A stretch of 40,996 nt of DNA from an uncultured Aquimarina sp. (GTDB taxonomy: Bacteria > Bacteroidota > Bacteroidia > Flavobacteriales > Flavobacteriaceae). The DNA lies in NCBI GenBank assembly GCA_938011245.1, contig CALLUJ010000018.1:1-40996 (forward strand). The letters run 5' to 3'. Every line of letters starts with the position of its first letter. The stretch's first letter is position 1. Under the pieces are notes generated by a model, which worked only from the letters and a program-made list of their open reading frames with translations, ran no database searches and was not told where the DNA came from. A program made the position numbers and the translations under genes. Positions 26,604 through 34,638 of the stretch are shown one piece after another.

Positions 26604-27455
26604 TTAATTTAAAGCAATATTATCAATAAGTCTTACTTCTTCTATAAAAACAGCAATAAAGGCTCTATATTTTTTTTTAGGATTTATTTTTGTGACTGTT
26701 TCTAAGTTTAAAGTGTCGGCAATTTCAAAATATTCGAGAGTAAAAGCTTCTTTTTTCTTAAATATTGAGGTTACATAATCGGTTACTTCTAATGCATTTT
26801 TTGTGCCAAACATTTCTTTACAATTTTTAAGAGTTTGAAAAATTATACTAGCTGTCTTTTTGGCGGTATTAGATAATCTTTGATTTCTGCTACTATATGC
26901 TAATCCATTAATTTCCCTAAAAATTTCACATCCAATTATTTCGATATTAAAGTTTTTGAGATCAACTAATTTTTTTACTATTTGAAGCTGTTGAAAATCT
27001 TTTTCACCAAAATATGCACGAGTAGGTTTTACCGCATTAAAAAGATGAGTTAAAACAGTTCCGACCCCATTAAAATGTCCAGGTCTATATTTTCCTTCCA
27101 TTTGATGCTCAATAATTCCAAAATTAAAATTCATGGACACAATTTTTCTATTATATAGATTTTCAGGGCTAGGAGCAAATACTACAATATTGGAATTAAA
27201 ATGAGCTTTGAGTAATGCTACATCGATATCTAAAGTCCTTGGATAATTGATTAAGTCTTCTTCATTATTAAATTGTGTTGGATTTACAAAAATGCTCACA
27301 ACAGTATAGCTGTTTTCTTTAAAACTTTGAGAGACTAAAGAAATATGCCCTATATGTAAAGCTCCCATTGTAGGGACAAAACCAATGCTTTCGTTTTTCT
27401 TTAAACAAGATTTTAAATGTTGTTGTAACGTTTCTTTTGTATTGAAAATATGCAT
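26604..27455 (-). CDS. panC: Pantothenate synthetase (pantoate--beta-alanine ligase)
   Basis: The 283-residue protein has the PanC motifs: IGFVPTMGALHIGHISLV (with the HIGH-type HIGH signature), FVNPTQFNNEEDL, YFGEKDFQQLQIV and YSSRNQRLS (KMSKS-like). It joins pantoate to beta-alanine with ATP. It heads the minus-strand run panC-panD-UPF0104-esterase-fold, with a TAATTTTG element at 27482-27475, 20 bp before the start. Confidence 0.98.
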   Translation of the reverse strand: MHIFNTKETLQQHLKSCLKKNESIGFVPTMGALHIGHISLVSQSFKENSYTVVSIFVNPTQFNNEEDLINYPRTLDIDVALLKAHFNSNIVVFAPSPENLYNRKIVSMNFNFGIIEHQMEGKYRPGHFNGVGTVLTHLFNAVKPTRAYFGEKDFQQLQIVKKLVDLKNFNIEIIGCEIFREINGLAYSSRNQRLSNTAKKTASIIFQTLKNCKEMFGTKNALEVTDYVTSIFKKKEAFTLEYFEIADTLNLETVTKINPKKKYRAFIAVFIEEVRLIDNIALN

Positions 27456-27474
27456 GAATATTTTTTAGAAACGC

Positions 27475-27482
27475 CAAAATTA
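27475..27482 (-). promoter_or_regulatory. -7 element for panC operon
   Basis: The minus strand reads TAATTTTG, an exact TAnnTTTG match, 20 bp before the panC ATG. It pairs with a plus-strand element at 27514-27521 in the same 104-bp divergent gap. Confidence 0.55.
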
Positions 27483-27513
27483 GTGCATTAATGGGAGTTT
27501 GCCTAAAATTTCG

Positions 27514-27521
27514 TAATTTTG
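27514..27521 (+). promoter_or_regulatory. -7 element for GT5-DUF4270-glmS run
   Basis: TAATTTTG followed by C matches TAnnTTTG 38 bp before the GT5-type gene. It most likely serves the three-gene run up to glmS. Confidence 0.55.
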
Positions 27522-27559
27522 CACAAATTTATACAGTACTATAGTTTAAAGTAATATTT

Positions 27560-28384
27560 ATGAAAGATAAGAGGATATTATACGTAGCGTCAGAGTTAAT
27601 GCCTTATTTACCAGAAACAGAGGTTTCTTCTATGGCTTTCGAATCGCCAAAGATGGTTAACGGTAAGGGGGGACAAACTCGTATTTTTATGCCTCGCTTT
27701 GGTAATATTAACGAACGTCGACATCAATTACATGAAGTAATTAGACTTTCTGGGATGAATTTGGTAGTGAATGATTTTGATATGCCATTAATTATTAAAG
27801 TAGCTTCTATACCAAAAGAAAGAATGCAGGTGTACTTTATTGATAATGAAGAGTACTTTAAAAGAAAAGCTACAGTTGTAGATAAAGACGGAAGCCTTTT
27901 TAAAGATAATGATGAAAGAGCTATTTTCTTTGCAAAAGGAGTTATAGAAACTGTTAAGAAATTAAATTGGGCCCCAGATATTATTCATGTACACGGTTGG
28001 ATGGCGTCATTATTGCCTTTATACTTAAAAACGTATTATAATAACGAGCCGTTATTTCAAGATTCTAAAATTGTTACTTCAGTTTATAGTAGTGGTTTCG
28101 AAGGATTGTTGAGTTCAGAACTTAAGAAAAAAGTTCAATTTGATGAAATAGCAGACGAAAAATTGAGTCATATAGATGAAGCTAATTTTGAAAATTTAAT
28201 GAAAATAGCTATTGATAATTCTGATGCTGTTATATTAGGTACTCAAGATATCTCATCTAATTTAGAAGAATATATTGAGAAGAGTAGCTTGCCAACTCTA
28301 GAGTATAAGTACCCAGAAGAATTTTCATCGGCATATGAAGAATTCTATTTAAATGAAGTACTGTCGCAATCTCAAGAGGTTTAA
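27560..28384 (+). CDS. Short glycogen/starch synthase-type (GT5 N-terminal) protein
   Basis: The 274-residue protein resembles the N-terminal Rossmann half of glycogen synthase. It starts RILYVASELMPYLPE, has MVNGKGGQTRIFMPRFGNI, the strand VYFIDNEEYF, IIHVHGWMASLLPLYLK and SVYSSGFEG. Full GlgA is about 480 residues; the second GT-B domain, which holds the catalytic KTGGL partner and the nucleotide-sugar ExGL-type motif, is missing. The usual KTGGLGDV loop reads GKGGQTRI. The gene ends cleanly 4 bp before the DUF4270 gene, so this is a stable short form rather than a frame break in the window. It is divergent from panC. The role is unknown; it may be regulatory or act in cell-envelope sugar metabolism near glmS. 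Confidence 0.82.
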   Translation: MKDKRILYVASELMPYLPETEVSSMAFESPKMVNGKGGQTRIFMPRFGNINERRHQLHEVIRLSGMNLVVNDFDMPLIIKVASIPKERMQVYFIDNEEYFKRKATVVDKDGSLFKDNDERAIFFAKGVIETVKKLNWAPDIIHVHGWMASLLPLYLKTYYNNEPLFQDSKIVTSVYSSGFEGLLSSELKKKVQFDEIADEKLSHIDEANFENLMKIAIDNSDAVILGTQDISSNLEEYIEKSSLPTLEYKYPEEFSSAYEEFYLNEVLSQSQEV

Positions 28385-28388
28385 TTTT

Positions 28389-29999
28389 ATGAATATTACG
28401 AATATGCTACGCACATTTTTAATGTGTTTATTTGCAACCTCATTATTTTCCTGCGATAAGGATGTAAGTGATGTAGGAGGAGGAATTCTTACAGGTACCG
28501 ATATTTCAATAAAAGAATTTGAAAGTATAAATGTTAGTACGGAAAATAGGTTATTAGAAGCAGTTCAATCTAATAATTTGGCAGATGGGTATTGGTTAGG
28601 GACTACACAGAGCGAAAATTATGGAGCCCTTAACTATGGGGTTTTGTTTAGAGCAGAGGCTCCAACTTCAAATGCGATAGCAGAATTAAATTTAAATGTT
28701 GATGCAGTTAGAACTTTTAAAGTAAAGTCTGCAAATTTAATTGTTCCCTATGCATATACTATAGAAAATGTTGTTGGAGGAGAAGTGACTTTAGGAATTA
28801 GAGATGTAATTAATGAAGGAGAACCTGTAGATGTTGATGTGTTTAGAAATAATTTTGTACTTCAATTGTTTAGTCCTGATAATAATGAAATTGAAACGTA
28901 TTTTTCTAATGCGTCTGACGATAGTCGAGTTTTTGAAAATCGAATTAATATACCAGAAAATTCGATTTTTGAAGGAGTAATTAGTAATAACCCTATTGCA
29001 AATTCGTTTACAATTAATCTTGAAGATGAAAACAATATGGCGATTAGTATAGAGGAATTGTCTAATAATTTTGAAACAACAAATAGATTTTTTCAAGTAG
29101 CATTAAAAAAAGATTTTCTAGGGTCAGATATTGTTGATTCAGATGGTACAATAATAGATGTAAAAGCTATAGCAGAAGGAGCTGGTTTTTTAGAGAAGTT
29201 TAGAGGGGTATATATTCAACCAAAAGAAGGTAATACTAATATGGTTAGGTTGTTTAATAATGCGTTTTTAAATAGATCACCAATGTTTAATAATGCAGTT
29301 GCAGCATTAGTACCAAAAATAGAATTAGGTATTGAAGTTTTTTCAGGTGAAAATTTAGAATCGGAAATTAGTCTTACAATTAATTTGAACAGACAAATTA
29401 TAAATATTACTAATTTTTCACCAGCTACACCATTCAATAATATGTTTTCTCAATCAGAGACAATAGTATTAAAAGGTGGAGCTTCAGCTTCGGAAATTAA
29501 AATTTTTGCAGATGAAGAAGAATTTGAATCGTTATACGACGATCAGATAATTGTAAATCAAGCAATATTGCGATTCAAAGTAAATCAAGATTCTCCTTTA
29601 TTTATTGATTCAGAATCTTTGCCAGAAACTCTTTTTATAAACCAGTTAGAAACAGGTAATGTTTTGGAAGATTATTCGAATTCATCAGATGTTTTAAGAG
29701 AACATTTATTGCCTTTTAGGACAGAAAATGGAGATTTGTTTTACGATATAGATGTATCCGAACATGTTGCTACGATTTTAGGACAATCCGAATTTTCTTT
29801 GGCAGAAGAGTTTAATAATAAATTAGCTATTGGTTTAAGTAATCAAATTGATAATGTAACTAGTTTGATGTTAAGAAATGAAAATAAAAGAATAAACATT
29901 GGTAATTTTCAGCCCATAGGAGAAGTACCTTTGTATGGTAGTGGAGCAAATGAAGATCAAAGACCTCGATTACTAATAAAATTTACATCAACAAAATAA
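28389..29999 (+). CDS. DUF4270 lipoprotein
   Basis: The 536-residue protein has a lipoprotein signal ending ATSLFSC (C22) followed by DKDVSDVGGG, the typical opening of DUF4270. The rest is beta-rich with a conserved tail (RPRLLIKFTSTK). The ATG at 28389 was chosen; an in-frame start at 28353 would overlap the preceding gene and spoil the signal peptide. It is placed between the GT5-type gene (4 bp) and glmS (35 bp), an order I recall as common in flavobacteria. It is expected at the outer membrane or surface; its function is unknown. Confidence 0.88.
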   Translation: MNITNMLRTFLMCLFATSLFSCDKDVSDVGGGILTGTDISIKEFESINVSTENRLLEAVQSNNLADGYWLGTTQSENYGALNYGVLFRAEAPTSNAIAELNLNVDAVRTFKVKSANLIVPYAYTIENVVGGEVTLGIRDVINEGEPVDVDVFRNNFVLQLFSPDNNEIETYFSNASDDSRVFENRINIPENSIFEGVISNNPIANSFTINLEDENNMAISIEELSNNFETTNRFFQVALKKDFLGSDIVDSDGTIIDVKAIAEGAGFLEKFRGVYIQPKEGNTNMVRLFNNAFLNRSPMFNNAVAALVPKIELGIEVFSGENLESEISLTINLNRQIINITNFSPATPFNNMFSQSETIVLKGGASASEIKIFADEEEFESLYDDQIIVNQAILRFKVNQDSPLFIDSESLPETLFINQLETGNVLEDYSNSSDVLREHLLPFRTENGDLFYDIDVSEHVATILGQSEFSLAEEFNNKLAIGLSNQIDNVTSLMLRNENKRINIGNFQPIGEVPLYGSGANEDQRPRLLIKFTSTK

Positions 30000-30034
30000 A
30001 ATAATAATTCTAATATTTAAAACTGTAAATTAAA

Positions 30035-31882
30035 ATGTGTGGAATTGTAGGATATTTAGGGTTAAAAGATGCATACCCAATAGTTATTAAGGGTTTAAAA
30101 CGATTAGAATATAGAGGATATGATTCTGCAGGAATTGCACTTTTTGATGGAAATACTATAGAGGTAACTAAAACACAAGGTAAAGTTATAGATTTAGAAC
30201 ATGTAGCCTTAGAAAAAGGAAGTATGAATGGTTCTATTGGGATTGGACATACCCGTTGGGCTACTCACGGAGTCCCTAATGATATAAATTCACACCCACA
30301 TACCTCTAATTCAGGAAATTTAGTAATTATTCATAATGGTATTATAGAAAACTATGAACCATTAAAAAAAGAATTACTTGCACGTGGATATGAATTTCAT
30401 TCAGATACAGATACGGAAGTACTAGTTAATCTTATTGAAGATGTTAAAACGAAAGAAAAAGTATCTTTAGAAAAAGCTGTTCAAATAGCCTTAAATCAAA
30501 CAATAGGAGCTTATGCTATTGCTGTTTTTGACAAAAATAATGGAGGAGAAATTGTAGTAGCTAGATTAGGAAGTCCTCTAGCTATAGGTGTTGGAGAAAA
30601 CGAGTTTTTTATAGCTTCTGATGCTTCTCCTTTTATAGAATACACGTCTAGTGCTATTTATTTAGAAGATGGGGAAATGGCTACTATATGTTTAAAGCAT
30701 GGAGTAAATGTTTCAAAGATAAAAGATGGCGTAGTAGTAGATCCTTATGTACAACAATTACAAATAAATTTAGAGCAAATTGAAAAAGGAGGCTTTGATC
30801 ATTTTATGCTTAAAGAAATTTATGAGCAACCCCATGCAATTACAGACACTTATAGAGGGCGCCTATTGCCTAATGAAGGGGTAATTAAAATGGCAGGTAT
30901 TGATGATAATATAGATAAGTTTTTAAATGCTAAACGTATTATTATTGTTGCTTGCGGAACCTCTTGGCACGGAGGTTTGGTTGCAGAATACATTTTTGAG
31001 GAATTTGCACGCGTTCCAGTAGAAGTAGAATATGCTTCGGAATTTAGATACCGTAACCCAATTATAAATAAGGATGATATTTTAATTGCTATTTCTCAAA
31101 GTGGAGAAACGGCCGATACGATGGCGGCAATTAAGTTAGCAAAACAACGTGGAGCATTTGTTTTTGGAATATGTAATGTAGTTGGGTCTTCTATATCTAG
31201 GGAAACTCACGCAGGAGCATACACTCATGCAGGGCCAGAAATAGGAGTAGCCTCAACAAAAGCATTCACAACACAAATTACGGTTTTAGCATTAATAGCA
31301 CTACGTTTAGCAAAACAAAAGGGATCTATAGATAATTCCCAATATCATTATTTGTTACACGAAATGGAACAAATACCATTTAAAGTAGCGGAGGTGTTAA
31401 AACAAAACGATCTTATTAAACAAATAGCAGAAGTATATAAGGACTATTCCGATTGTTTGTATTTAGGACGAGGTTTTAATTTTCCAGTAGCACTTGAAGG
31501 AGCCTTAAAGTTAAAAGAAATTTCGTATATTCATGCAGAAGGATATCCAGCAGCAGAAATGAAGCATGGTCCAATAGCTTTAATTGATGAAAATATGCCA
31601 GTAGTTGTAATTGCTACTAAAAAAGGACATTACGAAAAAGTAGTAAGTAATATTCAAGAAATTAAATCAAGAAAAGGAAAAGTAATAGGAATTGTTACTG
31701 AGGGAGATACAAGTATTAAGGAAATAGCAGATCATGTAATTGAAATTCCAGATACATTAGAGCCATTTACTCCTTTATTAACAACTATTCCGTTGCAGTT
31801 GTTTTCTTACCATATTGCTGTAAAATTAGGTAAAAACGTAGATCAACCTAGGAACCTTGCGAAGTCAGTAACTGTTGAGTAA
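30035..31882 (+). CDS. glmS: Glucosamine--fructose-6-phosphate aminotransferase (isomerising)
   Basis: The 615-residue protein is complete. It begins MCGIVGYLGLKDAYP with catalytic Cys2 after removal of Met, then has HTRWATHGVPNDINSHPH and HNGIIENYE in the glutaminase domain. Two SIS domains follow (ACGTSWHGGLVAEY, SQSGETADTMAAI, LGRGFNFPVALEGALKLKE) and the C-terminal end KSVTVE. It makes glucosamine-6-phosphate for peptidoglycan and lipopolysaccharide precursors. It is third in the run from 27560. No glmS ribozyme-like structure was recognised in the 35-bp leader. Confidence 0.98.
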   Translation: MCGIVGYLGLKDAYPIVIKGLKRLEYRGYDSAGIALFDGNTIEVTKTQGKVIDLEHVALEKGSMNGSIGIGHTRWATHGVPNDINSHPHTSNSGNLVIIHNGIIENYEPLKKELLARGYEFHSDTDTEVLVNLIEDVKTKEKVSLEKAVQIALNQTIGAYAIAVFDKNNGGEIVVARLGSPLAIGVGENEFFIASDASPFIEYTSSAIYLEDGEMATICLKHGVNVSKIKDGVVVDPYVQQLQINLEQIEKGGFDHFMLKEIYEQPHAITDTYRGRLLPNEGVIKMAGIDDNIDKFLNAKRIIIVACGTSWHGGLVAEYIFEEFARVPVEVEYASEFRYRNPIINKDDILIAISQSGETADTMAAIKLAKQRGAFVFGICNVVGSSISRETHAGAYTHAGPEIGVASTKAFTTQITVLALIALRLAKQKGSIDNSQYHYLLHEMEQIPFKVAEVLKQNDLIKQIAEVYKDYSDCLYLGRGFNFPVALEGALKLKEISYIHAEGYPAAEMKHGPIALIDENMPVVVIATKKGHYEKVVSNIQEIKSRKGKVIGIVTEGDTSIKEIADHVIEIPDTLEPFTPLLTTIPLQLFSYHIAVKLGKNVDQPRNLAKSVTVE

Positions 31883-31969
31883 ATTTTTAGAACATAATAG
31901 ATTTTTTTTAAAGAAAATAGGATTTAATATTAAAAAAGTAATTGACTATTTTTTTTAAATTTAATGAGT

Positions 31970-31977
31970 TATATTTG
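31970..31977 (+). promoter_or_regulatory. -7 element for atpDC
   Basis: TATATTTG followed by C is an exact TAnnTTTG match 80 bp before atpD. A TTGAC at 31942-31946 could be the -33 element, though the 25-bp spacer is a little long. Confidence 0.55.
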
Positions 31978-32054
31978 CGCCTTGAAAAAATATGCTTTTT
32001 TATTAATTTAAATAGAGTGTGTTTAATAAATATATAGAAATAATAAATACTTAA

Positions 32055-33566
<1,512 letters not shown>

Positions 33567-33577
33567 TCCGTATTAAG

Positions 33578-33629
33578 ATTGAGATACGAGATACAAGAAT
33601 CTCAATGTTCAATGTTCAATACTCAATAC
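33578..33629 (+). repeat. Stem-loop plus 7-bp tandem repeat in atpD-atpC spacer
   Basis: The 72-bp spacer has ATTGAGAT (33578-33585) and ATCTCAAT (33599-33606), an 8-bp perfect stem with a 13-nt loop. Overlapping its right arm are four back-to-back 7-bp units: TCAATGT (33602-33608), TCAATGT (33609-33615), TCAATAC (33616-33622) and TCAATAC (33623-33629). The array ends 9 bp before atpC and includes the region where a ribosome would bind. Confidence 0.7.
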
Positions 33630-33638
33630 TAAAAAAGA

Positions 33639-33917
33639 ATGTTTTTAGAAATTGTAACTCCAGAGCGTATTGTTTTTAGTGAAGAAGTAACCTCTGTGGC
33701 AGTACCTGGAATTGACGGTGAATTCCAAATGTTAAATAGCCATGCACCTGTTATTTCATTATTAGTAACTGGACAAATTAAGATTGAAGCAGCTAATTTA
33801 GCCGAAAAAACCACGAAAGTTTTGAAAAAAAACTCAACAGACAATCGTTGGATATATGCCATTAAAAGTGGTGTAATTGAAGTAAAAAATAATAAAGTAA
33901 TTATTTTAGCAGATTAA
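33639..33917 (+). CDS. atpC: F1 ATP synthase epsilon subunit (short form)
   Basis: The 92-residue protein has only the N-terminal beta-sandwich of the epsilon subunit: MFLEIVTPERIVFSEEVTSVAVPG, GEFQMLNSHAPVISLL, and a final beta strand IEVKNNKVIILAD. The two-helix C-terminal domain that inhibits ATP hydrolysis in E. coli (139-residue protein) is absent. Short epsilon is usual in this phylum. It is translated from the atpD transcript and followed by a strong terminator. Confidence 0.95.
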   Translation: MFLEIVTPERIVFSEEVTSVAVPGIDGEFQMLNSHAPVISLLVTGQIKIEAANLAEKTTKVLKKNSTDNRWIYAIKSGVIEVKNNKVIILAD

Positions 33918-33925
33918 GTTTTGTT

Positions 33926-33981
33926 AGTAAATATAAAAAAAGTGAGAATTTGTAAAAATTCTCACTTTTTTTATATTTACT
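33926..33981. terminator. Strong bidirectional terminator after atpC
   Basis: A perfect 25-bp inverted repeat (arms 33926-33950 and 33957-33981, 6-nt loop TGTAAA) has the core AGTGAGAATT / AATTCTCACT followed by T7. It starts 8 bp after the atpC stop and ends 5 bp before the operator-like palindrome of the next operon. Confidence 0.92.
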
Positions 33982-33986
33982 TGTAA

Positions 33987-34011
33987 TCAAATGCAACAAT
34001 GTTGCATTTGA
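33987..34011. promoter_or_regulatory. Perfect 25-bp palindrome, probable Zur/Fur-type operator
   Basis: The half-site TCAAATGCAACA (33987-33998) is mirrored exactly at 34000-34011 around a single central A at 33999. The core TGCAACA-A-TGTTGCA has the 7-1-7 shape of Fur-family operators. It covers the -33 region of the promoter whose -7 element lies at 34017-34024, so a bound repressor would block RNA polymerase. The operon it heads ends with a Fur-family gene. That Zur binds here is inference. Confidence 0.8.
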
Positions 34012-34016
34012 AGTCT

Positions 34017-34024
34017 TATATTTG
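34017..34024 (+). promoter_or_regulatory. -7 element of the metal operon
   Basis: TATATTTG followed by C is an exact TAnnTTTG match, 5 bp downstream of the palindrome and 30 bp before the lipoprotein ATG. Confidence 0.65.
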
Positions 34025-34053
34025 CCTATAGAAAAACAAAAATATAAATTATT

Positions 34054-34638
34054 ATGAAAACTTTAAAGTCATTTTTATTCATTGGGTTATTAGCATCAGT
34101 AGTTGTTTCATGTAAAGATGATGATAACGATGCCGATGATACAAGGGATTTAATAACCGAAGAACAGGAAGTAATTACAACACTTACTTACACCTTGACA
34201 GATGTAGAAAATAACGTAGTTGTTTTTAAATTCGAAGATAAAGATGGTCCGGGAGGTAATAACCCAGTAATTACTGGAAGTGGGCAACTTGAGGAGAATA
34301 CTGTTTATACGGGAAGTCTAGAATTTTTGAATGAGTCTGGAGAAGAAATAGAGAATGTAACTGAAGAAATTGAAGAGTTAGATGAAGAACACCAAGTTTT
34401 CTTTGTGAGTACTACAAACAATATTAATGTAGAATATGGCGATGAAGATGAGAACGGAAACCCTTTAGGTTTGGTTAGCGAATTTACAACCACCACAGCA
34501 GGAAGCGGAAGACTTACTATTACACTACGTCATGAACCACTAAAAGATGCAGAAGGTGTAAAAGATGGAGATATTACTAATGCAGAGGGGGAAACAGATA
34601 TTGAAGTTACTTTTGATTTTGAAGTACAAGGCAATTAG
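34054..34638 (+). CDS. Acidic lipoprotein of the metal operon, unknown family
   Basis: The 194-residue protein has a lipoprotein signal ending SVVVSC (C20) followed by KDDDNDADD. This resembles the surface-export signal described for Bacteroidetes lipoproteins (K/S and acidic residues after the Cys), so it is probably on the cell surface. The mature protein is very acidic, with clusters such as ESGEEIENVTEEIEELDEEH near 92-111. Proteins of this sort next to TonB receptors are sometimes named 'type 1 periplasmic-binding-domain' proteins in databases, from memory only. Its place directly behind the palindrome and before the receptor suggests that it helps capture the metal. No His-rich stretch is present. 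Confidence 0.75.
   Translation: MKTLKSFLFIGLLASVVVSCKDDDNDADDTRDLITEEQEVITTLTYTLTDVENNVVVFKFEDKDGPGGNNPVITGSGQLEENTVYTGSLEFLNESGEEIENVTEEIEELDEEHQVFFVSTTNNINVEYGDEDENGNPLGLVSEFTTTTAGSGRLTITLRHEPLKDAEGVKDGDITNAEGETDIEVTFDFEVQGN

Noticed and set aside
28353-28388. Longer DUF4270 start at 28353
   Set aside because: It overlaps the preceding gene and puts charged residues before the lipoprotein signal; ATG 28389 gives a normal signal.
30000-30034. glmS ribozyme or riboswitch
   Set aside because: The leader is only 35 bp, AT-rich and unstructured, and lies within an apparent operon.
34305-34496. Minus-strand open frame with a Ser-rich product opposite the acidic lipoprotein
   Set aside because: The Ser-rich composition is the antisense image of GAA/GAG/GAT codons in the acidic gene.
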